From Tritrichomonas foetus (Eukaryota > Parabasalia > Tritrichomonadida > Tritrichomonadidae), in contig MLAK01000816.1 of assembly GCA_001839685.1 (NCBI GenBank), positions 74,202 through 138,201 of the forward strand: a DNA stretch of 64,000 bases, given 5' to 3'. Positions 8,319-18,205 of the stretch are shown here, piece after piece. How positions within the stretch are numbered: position 1 is the stretch's first letter; every line of letters starts with the position of its first letter. Below the pieces are notes generated by a model. It had not been told where the DNA came from. It was given only the letters and a program-made list of their open reading frames with translations, and ran no database searches. Position numbers and translations under genes: made by a program.

Positions 8319-11300
8319 ATGGATCCAGGAGTCCGCTCAGCCATTAAGTCGATTAAATTTTCCACCTACTCGAAGGAGGACATCGAAAAAATTAGTATTA
8401 TGCCGATTACGAACGGACAAGTTTTTGATCATTCAGGAAATCCAATAAAAGACGGTGTTTACGATCTCCGCCTCGGATCGACCGAAAATAATCAAGTATG
8501 TCAAACATGTGGCCAAAATGCATGGAATTGCAATGGGCACTTCGCCAATATCAAACTTACTCGTCGAGTTTATCATCCATTTTATGTGAAAACGCTCGCT
8601 TCTTTGCTTTCAGGAATTTGCATTCACTGTCACAACACCAGAATGCCACGCCAACTTACTTATCAGGTTACAGATGCTCTAAAATTAATTGCCCGCGGTG
8701 AAGTTTTAAGCGGCGACATTTTCAGCCAGCCTGAAGACACCGACGGTGATATGAAAAAGAGAAATAAGGAAATTAGACATCGAATCAAATCTTTGCCTTT
8801 AATTACACCCAGCTCATACATCATGCAACAAAGAGCAGCAATTATTAAAGAATTCCTGGCCAAAAATCGAGGAGCAAGAAAATGTTGTTCAAACTGCCAG
8901 CATAACAGCCCAGAAATGCGTTTTTCATCATTCAATTTCGAATTTCAAAAAACTGTCTCAGATTCAAAAGAACCGCTTTATATGTCACCAGACGAAGTTT
9001 ATTCAATTCTTGACGGTTTTTATCAAAACAACAAATCATTTTTCCACGAATTCTTTTCAGATCGAGGACCGTCAATCTTTTTCATCGAGGAGGTTTGCGT
9101 TCCACCACCAAAATATCGTCCAGCAAGCGTTCTTGGTGATAAAGTTAACGCACATCCATCATCTTCTTCTCTGGCAGAGATCGAAAAATCAGAAATTGCT
9201 CTAACACGCGCAATTGATGAAGACGATAAAGATGCAGTACGAAAAGCAATGAGTAGCTTACAAAATAATGTTAATGCATTTTTCGATAACACTTTAGCTA
9301 AGTCAACCAAAAAGCTACCACACGGAATTCGTCAAATCCTCGAAAAGAAAGAGGGTCTTTTCCGTAAGAATTTAATGGGTAAACGTGTCAACTTTTCTGC
9401 ACGTTCTGTTATTGCACCCGATCCATACATTTCAACAGATGAAATTGGGGTTCCCGAAGTTTTTGCAAAAACTCTTTCTTATCCAGAACGTGTCACTGAA
9501 TTCAATAAAGACAAGCTCAGTCAGCTGATTATGAATGGATCTGAAAAATATCCAGGTGCTAACTTTTTCACTAGTGGTGATGGAAGAACAGTTAGACTTC
9601 ATGGAATGACAGAACAAGAACGTGGAAAATATGCCAAAATGCTTTATGCAAATGATGGCAATATGCCAATCGTTGTAGGAAGGCATGCAATGGATGGTGA
9701 TTATGTTTTAATTAATCGTCAACCAACACTTCACCGTGTGTCAATTCTTGCCATGCGTTGCAGAATCTTACCAAACCAAAAAACAATTAGAATGCACTAT
9801 TCAAACTGTGCTTCTTTCAATGCCGATTTTGATGGTGATGAAATTAACCTTCACTTGCCACAAAATGAACTCGGACGTAGTGAAGCCAGAAATTTATCAT
9901 TATCATCAATCCATTATGTCACACCAACTGCTGGAAATCCAATCAGAGGTCTCATCCAAGATCATGTCGACTCTGGTGCACTTCTCACCATGAAAAACAA
10001 GTTCTTCACTAAATCACAATATGAGCAACTTGTTTTTGCTGCTTTCAGTAACGAACCCGAAGGAAGATTAGTTATGCTTCCACCAGCAATCATATTACCA
10101 CACCAAATGTGGACAGGTAAACAAATCATTTCCACATTATTAATTAACTTAACCAAAGATAAAGAACCACTTGAACTTAAGTCAAATTCCAAATTCACAG
10201 TCAAAATCTTATCTTCACAAAAAGAAGAAGCAACAGTTTATGTTCAAGATTCTGAATTAATTCATGGAATTATTGATAAAGCACAATATGGAGCTTCCAC
10301 ATATGGTCTTGTTCATAGCCTCTTCGAACTCTATGGAAATGACCTTGCAAACAGGTTCCTTACTATGCTCACCAGATTATTCACATTTTACATGCAAACT
10401 CACGGTCACACCTGTGGTATTGATGATATGATTATTCAAAAGGATGCAGAAAAAGTTCGTAAAGATTTGACGGAACAAATGGTCGATGCCGCTGAAAATG
10501 CTGCCAAACAATTTATTGATGAATTTGGAAACGAAAACACAAAGGGACTTCCACTCAAACAACGCTTGATGGATATCATTAATAAACCTGGTATTAAAGA
10601 CCGTTTTGATACATCACAAAAGAACGCAATTACGCCATTTGCAACCAAAATTATTGGTGAAATTTTCCCAGGAAAGCTTGCCAAAGTTTTCCCTGACAAC
10701 TGTCTTCTTTTGATGGCTCAATCTGGTGCCAAAGGTACTGTTGTCAATGTTTCTCAAATTGCAGCACTTCTTGGTCAACAAGATCTTGAAGGTAGGCGTG
10801 TTCCACTTATGGCATCATGTAAATCTCTTCCTTCATTTGATCCAATGGATCTTTCTCCAATCGCTGGTGGTTTCATCAGCTCTCGCTTCTTAACAGGCCT
10901 CAAACCACAAGAATACTACTTCCACTGTATGGCAGGAAGAGAAGGTCTCACTGATACTGCTGTTAAAACTGCCAACACAGGATATTTACAGAGATGCATC
11001 ATTAAACATATCGAAGGCATTCACGCCGCCTATGATGGTACTGTAAGAAACAGTGATGATTCAATCATTGAATTTTTGTATGGTGAAGATGGTATTGATC
11101 CAATGAACTCCAAGTATTTAAGCACATTCAACTTCATGGAAGATAACTATAAAGCTTACTTATCTAAACTTAAGATTAGTGAACTGTTATCAAAAGTTGA
11201 GTGTAATGACGCAATGAAAATACTTGATAGTAATGAACCACGTGAAGATCCAATCCAATCAATCTTCCCACCACATCTTCATGTTGGTGCAGTCAGCGAG

Positions 11301-12701
11301 AAATTCGAAGAACAATTAAAGAAACGCTGCACGGAATTAAATCATATGGAGAATCCAAAGATTGGCTCAGAAAATCTTCGCGCTGTTGCTCTCTTTAACT
11401 ACTTCAAATCAGTCATCCATCCAGGTGAAGTTGTAGGTGTTATTGCTGCTGAAGCTATTGGTGAACCAGCTACACAAATGACACTCAACACTTTCCACTT
11501 GGCTGGTTATGGTGGTGCAAATGTCACACTTGGTATTCCACGTCTAAAGGAAGTTCTTATTGTTGCCACAAGAACACCACTTACACCAACTATGACTATT
11601 CCATTAAAGACTGAAAGTTTAGAAGAAGTTGAGAAATTTGTTTCTATTTTCAAACGTGTACCACTTCGTGAAGCTGTTAGTGCATTTACAGTTGCTGAAG
11701 ACTTTCACGCCAAAAGTGAAACAAGAAGAGATAGACAAATTACAGTCTCACTTCATTTCATTAAAGATAAACTTAAAGAATGGAATATCGATAATGATTT
11801 CCAAATCAGTGTTCTTCGAAGTAAGTTTGCTTCTACTTTGAAGAAGAGAATTGCTGCTGTTTTCAAATCAACAGGTACTAAAATTGTTGATGTTGAAAAT
11901 GACACGGTTGCAACAACTGCAAACACAAGCCAAAAAGCAGAAGAAATGGGAGCAGATCTTACAAAGAAACGAACAAGGAAAACAGAACAAAATTCTTATG
12001 AAAACGAAGAAGATGCAGCTAATGCCCAAACTAATGAAGATGATGAAAATCAAGATAAAGAAAATGAAACCATTACAGATGAAAATGTTGTAGCTAAATT
12101 TGACAAATCTACAGCAACAATGACTGTTTGTTATACAGTTGGTAATGTTAATGTTAAAGTTCTTCTTGAATCAATCGTTGAAAAAGTACTCAATGAAGTC
12201 ATGATTTATGAAATGCCTGGCGTTTCAAGAGCAACTTATCAACAAAATAAAGAAAATGGAAGGTATACTGTTTTAACAGAAGGTGCTAACTTTGATAAAA
12301 TGATTGAAAGAGCCGATATTATTGATTTCAATCATTTCTATACAAACAATGTTGCTGATATTTTAGATAGATTTGGAATTGAAGCCGCACGTGCAGCAAT
12401 TATTAAAGAAGTTGCTGCAGTTTTCTATAGCTATTCAATTTCGGTAGATTCTAGGCACCTTAACCTTATTGCTGACTATGTAACACATACAGGAAATTGG
12501 CTTGGAATGAGCAGACACTCAATGAAGAGCTGCTCATCACCGCTTCAACAAATGTCATTCGAAACTACTTGTCAATTCTTGACACATGCAACCCTTCATG
12601 GTGAAACTGATATGATGAGGTCTCCATCAGCCTCCTTGACTGCAGGAAACATTGTTAAAGCTGGAACAGGTCTTTGTGAAATACTCGTCCCTTTTGAATA
12701 A
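8319..12701 (+). CDS. DNA-directed RNA polymerase I largest subunit (RPA1/A190)
   Basis: A 1460-residue beta-prime-type subunit that forms the clamp and active centre of nucleolar rRNA synthesis. Visible: N-terminal clamp zinc ligands (CQTCGQNAWNCNGHF, about residue 61 on, and CIHCH), the catalytic NADFDGDE loop at about 501-508 binding magnesium, RQPTLHR just before it, the trigger/bridge region with YYFHCMAGREGLTDTAVKTA, and a jaw insert that is strongly acidic (about 1190-1258). Assignment to Pol I rather than II or III rests on the QPQEYYFHC-like wording, FLYGEDGID, the acidic jaw insert, GIPRLKEVL followed by TP-rich sequence, and absence of a heptad C-terminal domain. Length is close to yeast A190 (about 1660) with shorter inserts. 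Start is the first ATG and matches where the family begins. Intronless. Confidence 0.93.
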   Translation: MDPGVRSAIKSIKFSTYSKEDIEKISIMPITNGQVFDHSGNPIKDGVYDLRLGSTENNQVCQTCGQNAWNCNGHFANIKLTRRVYHPFYVKTLASLLSGICIHCHNTRMPRQLTYQVTDALKLIARGEVLSGDIFSQPEDTDGDMKKRNKEIRHRIKSLPLITPSSYIMQQRAAIIKEFLAKNRGARKCCSNCQHNSPEMRFSSFNFEFQKTVSDSKEPLYMSPDEVYSILDGFYQNNKSFFHEFFSDRGPSIFFIEEVCVPPPKYRPASVLGDKVNAHPSSSSLAEIEKSEIALTRAIDEDDKDAVRKAMSSLQNNVNAFFDNTLAKSTKKLPHGIRQILEKKEGLFRKNLMGKRVNFSARSVIAPDPYISTDEIGVPEVFAKTLSYPERVTEFNKDKLSQLIMNGSEKYPGANFFTSGDGRTVRLHGMTEQERGKYAKMLYANDGNMPIVVGRHAMDGDYVLINRQPTLHRVSILAMRCRILPNQKTIRMHYSNCASFNADFDGDEINLHLPQNELGRSEARNLSLSSIHYVTPTAGNPIRGLIQDHVDSGALLTMKNKFFTKSQYEQLVFAAFSNEPEGRLVMLPPAIILPHQMWTGKQIISTLLINLTKDKEPLELKSNSKFTVKILSSQKEEATVYVQDSELIHGIIDKAQYGASTYGLVHSLFELYGNDLANRFLTMLTRLFTFYMQTHGHTCGIDDMIIQKDAEKVRKDLTEQMVDAAENAAKQFIDEFGNENTKGLPLKQRLMDIINKPGIKDRFDTSQKNAITPFATKIIGEIFPGKLAKVFPDNCLLLMAQSGAKGTVVNVSQIAALLGQQDLEGRRVPLMASCKSLPSFDPMDLSPIAGGFISSRFLTGLKPQEYYFHCMAGREGLTDTAVKTANTGYLQRCIIKHIEGIHAAYDGTVRNSDDSIIEFLYGEDGIDPMNSKYLSTFNFMEDNYKAYLSKLKISELLSKVECNDAMKILDSNEPREDPIQSIFPPHLHVGAVSEKFEEQLKKRCTELNHMENPKIGSENLRAVALFNYFKSVIHPGEVVGVIAAEAIGEPATQMTLNTFHLAGYGGANVTLGIPRLKEVLIVATRTPLTPTMTIPLKTESLEEVEKFVSIFKRVPLREAVSAFTVAEDFHAKSETRRDRQITVSLHFIKDKLKEWNIDNDFQISVLRSKFASTLKKRIAAVFKSTGTKIVDVENDTVATTANTSQKAEEMGADLTKKRTRKTEQNSYENEEDAANAQTNEDDENQDKENETITDENVVAKFDKSTATMTVCYTVGNVNVKVLLESIVEKVLNEVMIYEMPGVSRATYQQNKENGRYTVLTEGANFDKMIERADIIDFNHFYTNNVADILDRFGIEAARAAIIKEVAAVFYSYSISVDSRHLNLIADYVTHTGNWLGMSRHSMKSCSSPLQQMSFETTCQFLTHATLHGETDMMRSPSASLTAGNIVKAGTGLCEILVPFE

Positions 12702-13206
12702 ATGATAAATATAATTTTATTAAATTGACTATATATATAATTCCTATCTAAAATGTAAATCACTCCTTATTTTTATGCTTTTTTCTTATTTCTGTTTTTC
12801 CCTTGCTTATTCACAGTTTCTGCTTTTCTGTCAAATGCTATTGAACAGAATTTTTTCCAAAAATTCAACGTTCATAAAATTAACAATAATAATGGCAAAA
12901 ATTACAAGTTACTCAGTTTTAGGCATGATGTAATGTGTAAACATCTTTCAATGATGTCGAATTATGTTTTTATGGAAATGAAGCTTGTATTTAGCTAATA
13001 AACGATACAATCACTTTTATTCCGATATATTAATTTTAATGATGATTCATGAATTCAGATTCAGCATTTCAGAAAAATATGCCATTTCCCGAATTTTCGA
13101 ATTATTCTAAAAACCATCCAAATTTCCCTATTATATCTAAGAAGAAAAGAAATATTAAGTAAAATAAAATTGGTAAGTTACGAAAATGCTTTTTTAATTA
13201 ATTTAA
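12702..13206. other. Convergent intergenic region
   Basis: 505 bp between the facing ends of the Pol I and PKA-R genes. TAAA-containing polyadenylation-type sequence follows the Pol I stop; nothing else stands out. Confidence 0.6.
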
Positions 13207-14349
13207 TCACTTAGTTGATTGGTAAAGCTTCATATTCTGTGTAAAGGTTTCGCTGCATGGACCCAACAAACGGTGGAATGATGCTCTGTCGAGCTTGACG
13301 AGCTTGCAATTATCACCCGCGATAACAGTTGCTGCTCTTGGTGCTTCGTTGAGGAGGGCGAGCTCTCCGAAATATTCACCGCTTCTGATTCTTCCAACTT
13401 CTTTGGGTTCTCCGTCACCTTCCTTCTTTTTGACGACGCATTCGCCTTGAAGGATGATAAAGAACTCGTCGCCCTTATCTCCTTGTTTGACGACTTCTTC
13501 ACCTTTGGATGGGTTGACTGGGCAAAGTGCGTCAGCGACAAGGAGGATTTCGTAATCCTGAAGAACTTTCAAGAATGGGAGGTTCTTCAATAATGCGCGA
13601 TATTGTTGACGTTTCTTGTCGTGGCCTTCTTTGAGTAAACCGAGATAGGTTGTTTGGTCAATTGCCCAGCAGTCGACGTGTCCATCGGCAACAACTGTGG
13701 CTGATCTGGTTGAGCCGCTGATAAGGGCTAATTCTCCGAAATAGTGTCCGGGGGAGAGAACAGCGACTTGTTGCTCACGATCGCCTGTCTTCTTGAGGAC
13801 GCGGCATTTTCCGGAATTTAATATATAGAAATTATCTGGCTGGTCACCTTGCTTGATAATTACATCTCCGTCGTTGTATTGGCATGGGAACATAGCATTG
13901 ACTAAAACGCGGCGTTGCTCGTCTTGCAAAAATGAGAATAAATCGACCTTTTTAACGGATTCTTCCAATTGCGCAAACGTTGACTCGTCCTTTGGAACTA
14001 CGCGAATTTCGACGTTGGTTGATGATGTCATCTTTGAGGACATGGCCTTACGACGAGCAACTGAACCGCCAAGAAGAACGGATGGATTGATTGCGGATTG
14101 ACGACGTCCTGTTGCAAGTGCACCACCGCCAATTGCTGATTTTTGAACAGGCTCGTGGGAACGGCCTGCAAGTGTTGGCCACTTTTCAGATTCTTCGGAA
14201 TTCTTTGGTTGTGATGAAAGAAGGGTTACGATGTGGCTTTCTGGATTTTCTGGGCGGGCTTCAAGCAAAGAAACGACAATACGCTGAAGAAGTTGTTTAA
14301 TGCGCTTCTCTTCCAAGTATTGTTCTGGAGTTTGGCGAGCTTGCTGCAT
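13207..14349 (-). CDS. cAMP-dependent protein kinase regulatory subunit
   Basis: A 380-residue PKA-R protein. Residues 1-45 form an RI/RII-type docking and dimerisation helix pair (TPEQYLEEKRIKQLLQRIV). An inhibitor site RRQSA lies at about 80-84; a Ser at the phospho position makes it substrate-like (RII type) rather than an Ala/Gly pseudosubstrate. Two tandem cyclic-nucleotide domains follow, each with a phosphate-binding cassette: FGELALISGSTRSATV near 203-218 and FGELALLNEAPRAATV near 327-342, both with the essential Glu and Arg, so both sites should bind cyclic nucleotide. It holds the catalytic subunit inactive until ligand binds. No catalytic subunit gene is in the window. Codon use is richer in G/C than that of neighbours, as for a well-expressed gene. 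Confidence 0.95.
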   Translation of the reverse strand: MQQARQTPEQYLEEKRIKQLLQRIVVSLLEARPENPESHIVTLLSSQPKNSEESEKWPTLAGRSHEPVQKSAIGGGALATGRRQSAINPSVLLGGSVARRKAMSSKMTSSTNVEIRVVPKDESTFAQLEESVKKVDLFSFLQDEQRRVLVNAMFPCQYNDGDVIIKQGDQPDNFYILNSGKCRVLKKTGDREQQVAVLSPGHYFGELALISGSTRSATVVADGHVDCWAIDQTTYLGLLKEGHDKKRQQYRALLKNLPFLKVLQDYEILLVADALCPVNPSKGEEVVKQGDKGDEFFIILQGECVVKKKEGDGEPKEVGRIRSGEYFGELALLNEAPRAATVIAGDNCKLVKLDRASFHRLLGPCSETFTQNMKLYQSTK

Positions 14350-14962
14350 TTTAATTTGACAACTTTATACCATCTATCGTCCTATTATTTTTATTGTGAC
14401 GGTTTTTCCAAAAGACAATCCCCAATCATGAATTGGCCTTTTCGAAAATTCTTTTCATGGAAAGAAATCTATTATGAGAATAAAATATTTTTAAATAAAG
14501 AAATAAAGATAGACAAAAATTAATTATTTTCAGTACATTTTTTTCTGCCATTAGTAAATTAGAAGGTCATTATACACTTTAAGCACTACCGTTAATACCA
14601 TTATTATGATTCCAATAGGTGTCAACCATGGAATACAATATAATCAAATAATGAAAATGAGTAATTTTCGATCTAAATTTATTTTGCATTTTTAAACTTG
14701 TATTACAGACAAGCTTGAGAAAGATGACAACCTAATTTGGTCAAATATGAAAGTGAATATGAATCTCTCCCTTAAGTTTTGGTCGTAATGCAGAGGTATA
14801 TTTACATACAGTATAAATTTTAGGCTGTAAAATAAAAATATGAATGAAGAAAAACCGATAAAATAAAAATAAATTTTATGGCAAAATTAATTTCAAACAT
14901 TTTCTATAAAAAACATTATTTGTTCCATTAAGACACTAATTTCTATTATGAGTGTTTCGCAT
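14350..14962. other. Intergenic region
   Basis: 613 bp upstream of PKA-R and downstream of the GPN gene. A TATCGTC element, similar to a known trichomonad Myb recognition element, lies at 14375-14381, 26 nt before the PKA-R start. Otherwise I see nothing. Confidence 0.5.
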
Positions 14963-15742
14963 TTAAAGCATCCATGTGCATCCAACGGCCTTATCAATAA
15001 GTCCTAATAATTCCATAATACAAGTTTCATCATTAATTGTGAATGGCGTATAACTGACTAAATCAAATCCATTCAATACATCAACAATTGCAGTATGCAA
15101 TTTATTAGGAACATCAGTTTCTGTGAAATCATCAAAATCAACATCAAATGGGTCATAGGGAAGATCCATTTCACTTGTCAGGTCAAACTTAGAGAGAACG
15201 TTTATGTGCGGTGTATACATTCTAAGCATCATTCCGAGAGACATTAAAGATTGTCCTAAAAATCCATCAGCTGTAGCTGCAAGAGTAACATCGACCATAT
15301 TAACGGTCGCTAGAGTAGCATCTAAATCTTGTTCAAAAGTACGAATGAATCTCCTCATCGAATCAGAATGAGTATATAATTCGACTTGGCCTGGGCAGTC
15401 GATTAAGAAGTAAGTGCCTTTCTTAACAAGCGGTTTAAGAGCTTTAGTGATTATTGGAGCTGATTCGGCGAGTGATTCCATACAATACATAAGAGCACCA
15501 TTTGGTCCAAGCTGTTGTTCTTTCATTGTCGAAGTTACGTTCATTACTGTGCAAATATCAAAGTTCGGAGTAAACGGGATATGAATATTGGCTGGATCCA
15601 AATTAATTGTGATAACGTTTCGTTTAAGTTTTTCGCACATTTCTTTTAAGGCAACGACACAAGAAGACTTACCAGATCCAGGCGGACCAATGAACATTGC
15701 GCCGTAGCATCGATCAGTCGGATCTTTCTGATTGGGATTCAT
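14963..15742 (-). CDS. GPN-loop GTPase, GPN2-like
   Basis: A 259-residue small GTPase. P-loop GPPGSGKSS near residue 20, NLDPAN switch region, the diagnostic LGPNGALMYCME insertion with the Gly-Pro-Asn triad at about 77, DCPGQVELYTH (G3) and NVLSKFDL (G4, SKxD in place of NKxD). GPN proteins dimerise and are needed for nuclear import and assembly of RNA polymerases. Among GPN1-3, the wording around ELYTHSDSMRR, HINVLSKFDL and the end IDKAVGCTW favours GPN2; GPN3 is the alternative. The open frame can be extended four codons to a TTG at 15754, but the first ATG is 15742 and is preceded by TCATTCAATG, a one-base mismatch to the initiator. Divergent from the ADAT3 gene, 131 bp apart. Confidence 0.85.
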   Translation of the reverse strand: MNPNQKDPTDRCYGAMFIGPPGSGKSSCVVALKEMCEKLKRNVITINLDPANIHIPFTPNFDICTVMNVTSTMKEQQLGPNGALMYCMESLAESAPIITKALKPLVKKGTYFLIDCPGQVELYTHSDSMRRFIRTFEQDLDATLATVNMVDVTLAATADGFLGQSLMSLGMMLRMYTPHINVLSKFDLTSEMDLPYDPFDVDFDDFTETDVPNKLHTAIVDVLNGFDLVSYTPFTINDETCIMELLGLIDKAVGCTWML

Positions 15743-15795
15743 TGAATGAACCAATCTTCGATAAAAATTTTGAGAAAAAAGAAAAAGTCATAACA

Positions 15796-15854
15796 AAATC
15801 TAACCATATATTCAACAATAAATCTAACCATGTTTTTAACAATAAATCTAACCA
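15796..15854. repeat. Three tandem 24-bp units in the GPN2/ADAT3 shared promoter
   Basis: Units start at 15796, 15820 and 15844, each beginning AAATCTAACCA. The repeated TAACCA core also appears twice in the promoter duplication at 60221-60250. Being between two divergent starts, it may serve both genes. Confidence 0.75.
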
Positions 15855-15873
15855 CAAATCTTGCCAATTGAGA

Positions 15874-16668
15874 ATGGGAAGCTTTTTTTCTCAAACGAAA
15901 CTTCCCCCTCATGCAGAACTTGAAGAAATATTGAATTCTGATCTGATGGGCCCGATGATGTTCGAGGATGGAATTTATGCACGCGTTCCTACAAAAGATA
16001 CTTCAATTGTTATCAATATGTTCGAAATTGAAAAGAGAAGACACATTCAGCGTGTTAGAAATTATGATAAAACATTAAACGAAGTATTGATAAGCTACAA
16101 TAAAGATGATTTGGAAAGCGCGAAACAGAAATTAATAGAAAAAAATATTGAGCCGATTATTTTCACTGTTCCTCTCCCACTTTGGTGTCCATTTACAGAG
16201 AAGCAGAGGCATGAGTGCCTCGCTTTCTGGCCGATGAATAATATCGTTGCAGCACCTCAACTTCCCGTCGATCCTATCTTTGACCACTCTGTATTCATAG
16301 AAAAAGTTATTTCAGAGAAGTCAGTGATAATTAAAAGTCCAAATTCTAATGAAATAATTTCATCAGCATCTTCTGATTGTGTTGATTGTAACGGAAACAT
16401 CTCACATGGTATCATTGATGCTTTGGCAGCAGCTTCAAAGTATTCAGCTTCACTTTTAAGACATGATTCATACCTCTGTACTGGATTTGATGTTTATTGC
16501 TATTATGAACCATGCGTGATGTGTGCTATGGCAATGGTTCATTCGCGAGTTGGACGATTATTTTTTGTGAGCTCGAATCCTGATTTTGGTGGAATTACAT
16601 CACAAATTCAGATTCACAGCTGTCCTAAACTCAATCACAGGTATCGTGCATTCATAGTAAAAATGTAA
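15874..16668 (+). CDS. tRNA-specific adenosine deaminase subunit ADAT3/Tad3
   Basis: A 264-residue member of the cytidine/deoxycytidylate deaminase fold, the non-catalytic partner of ADAT2 in converting A34 to inosine in tRNA anticodons. Zinc ligands are visible as SHGIIDAL (His about 178) and EPCVMCAMAMVHSRVGR (two Cys, about 212-215). The catalytic Glu of the usual HAE is absent (HGI here), as in Tad3 proteins where it is Val, so this is the structural subunit. The end, KLNHRYRAFIV, matches the LNHxxxxF tail of the family. The first ATG in frame is 15874; a longer frame to 15697 begins at TTG, runs through the 24-bp promoter repeats and overlaps the neighbouring GPN gene, so I rejected it. 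The substrate tRNA-Leu with AAG anticodon, a classical target, sits at 51010. Confidence 0.9.
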   Translation: MGSFFSQTKLPPHAELEEILNSDLMGPMMFEDGIYARVPTKDTSIVINMFEIEKRRHIQRVRNYDKTLNEVLISYNKDDLESAKQKLIEKNIEPIIFTVPLPLWCPFTEKQRHECLAFWPMNNIVAAPQLPVDPIFDHSVFIEKVISEKSVIIKSPNSNEIISSASSDCVDCNGNISHGIIDALAAASKYSASLLRHDSYLCTGFDVYCYYEPCVMCAMAMVHSRVGRLFFVSSNPDFGGITSQIQIHSCPKLNHRYRAFIVKM

Positions 16669-16784
16669 ATTGTATTGAACTTGTAAATAAATAAAATCTA
16701 TTGGGAAACAATTTATCTTCTTTTTATTCACTCAACAAATATTAATATTTTGTTTCAAAAACAAAGAACTTGAGCAATTCCCTA

Positions 16785-17015
16785 AAATCATTATGAAAGA
16801 AGAAATCATTATGAAAGAAGAAATCATTATGAAAGAAGAAATCATTATGAAAGAAGAAATCATTATGAAAGAAGAAATCATTATGAAAGAAGAAATCATT
16901 ATGAAAGAAGAAATCATTATGAAAGAAGAAATCATTATGAAAGAAGAAATCATTATGAAAGAAGAAATCATTATGAAAGAAGAAATCATTATGAAAGAAG
17001 AAATCATTATGAAAG
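16785..17015. repeat. Perfect 18-bp satellite, 12.8 copies
   Basis: Unit ATCATTATGAAAGAAGAA, repeated without a mismatch. It lies between the convergent ADAT3 and kinase genes. Each unit contains TCATTATG, an initiator fused to an ATG (13 copies at 16793 + 18n to 17009). The plus strand is open as MKEEII repeats (16793-17056, 87 codons), the minus strand as poly-SSFIMI. The identity of the units implies recent expansion or homogenisation. Confidence 0.95.
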
Positions 17016-17293
17016 TCAAATCGATTAACAACAAGTATATTCCTCCATCTTTTTAAATCAACTGTGTGTAGGGATTCCCTTCAGTGACATTGAAGAGATA
17101 ATGTATTTCTTCAGAAAATGAATATGAAAAGTATGAGAAAGTTCTAAATGACTAATAGGCAAAAAGATTATGATATAATAGTTATTTTTAAGAAAGGCAG
17201 AAAAAAAGTCTCGCATGAATAATACCAAAACCATTCACATGCAAAAAATTATCGAATAAAATTATCAAATGTAAAATCATAATCCCAAAAAAG

Positions 17294-18205
17294 TCAATAC
17301 AACATCTCATCTTCATCTTGACTGAATGATGTAAAAATGTCTGATCTAAGAATTGAACCTCCTTCAGCTTCAACCCATTCGTATCCAATTGTTTCAATAA
17401 ACAGTGGATTTTGAATGCAATATTCGGCTATTGGCCTCATTGAAGGATCATGGTGCATCATCATTCGTATTAACGATCGACCTGATTCTGGAAAAGCAGG
17501 CCCAAATCCTGATTCAAAAGTCAAATTTAGATTCATAGCGTCTCTTGCCATCAAATCGAGATCTTTCAAATGAAGAACGCTTTGTCCAGTCACCAAAAAG
17601 TAAAATGTGGCGCCTAGTGACCAAATGTCAGAAGGAAAAGAATGCGGCTGTCTTAACAATACTTCAGGAGCACTATACGAGCAGGTCATCAGATTGCAAT
17701 TACAATATTCTGATTCCCTTAATCGAACTGCATGACCAAAATCGATGAGACGTGGTTGTGGTTCTTCACTATTTGTATCCATGAGGACAATGTTCGATGG
17801 CTTAATATCTCCATGCAGAATACTTAATTGATGGAGATAGAATATCGAATGAAGTGTGCGATACATAATTTTGCAGATACATGTAATTGATGTTATCACA
17901 TTTTCAGCAAGCGCATTTACAATTGTGCCACCATTCGCCCGAGGCATTACAATGACGCGATATTGCTGGAAGTCGAAAAAATCGTTAATGGGCATAATGT
18001 AGGAATGCTGGATTTCGCATTGTAATGTGCATTCGTTATCTATCCTTTCAATTGGTATTTTTCCATTTAAAGGAATAAATTTTAATATGATTTTTTGTGA
18101 GGATGGCGGTTTGGAGGCCAAATAAACAGTAGAATTGTTTGTTGTTTCGATACACATGAAAAGTCGGTATTGATTGACGCGAAAGGGTGGCGGTTCGATG
18201 TCCAT
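17294..18205 (-). CDS. Protein kinase, divergent serine/threonine type
   Basis: A 303-residue kinase that is almost only a catalytic domain. The nucleotide-binding loop is degenerate (no GxGxxG). The ATP-anchoring Lys is in IILKFIP, the catalytic loop reads LHGDIKPSN at about 128-136 (HGD instead of HRD, catalytic Asp and Asn kept), DFG is in LIDFGHA at about 154, and the activation segment ends in SAPEVLL; then DIWSLGATFYFLVTGQ. The Lys after the catalytic Asp indicates Ser/Thr specificity. It is probably active, with an altered ATP lid. The nearest group is uncertain (CAMK-like or other). The start is the first ATG. Confidence 0.88.
   Translation of the reverse strand: MDIEPPPFRVNQYRLFMCIETTNNSTVYLASKPPSSQKIILKFIPLNGKIPIERIDNECTLQCEIQHSYIMPINDFFDFQQYRVIVMPRANGGTIVNALAENVITSITCICKIMYRTLHSIFYLHQLSILHGDIKPSNIVLMDTNSEEPQPRLIDFGHAVRLRESEYCNCNLMTCSYSAPEVLLRQPHSFPSDIWSLGATFYFLVTGQSVLHLKDLDLMARDAMNLNLTFESGFGPAFPESGRSLIRMMMHHDPSMRPIAEYCIQNPLFIETIGYEWVEAEGGSILRSDIFTSFSQDEDEMLY

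Noticed and set aside
15697..15873. 59-codon N-terminal extension of the ADAT3 frame (KSNH-FNN repeats)
   Set aside because: It begins at TTG, overlaps the GPN gene start and translates the 24-bp promoter repeats; the first ATG is 15874.
16732..17056. Open frames on both strands through the 18-bp satellite as genes
   Set aside because: Any in-phase repeat without stops gives such frames; listed as a repeat, with the plus-strand possibility noted as a finding only.
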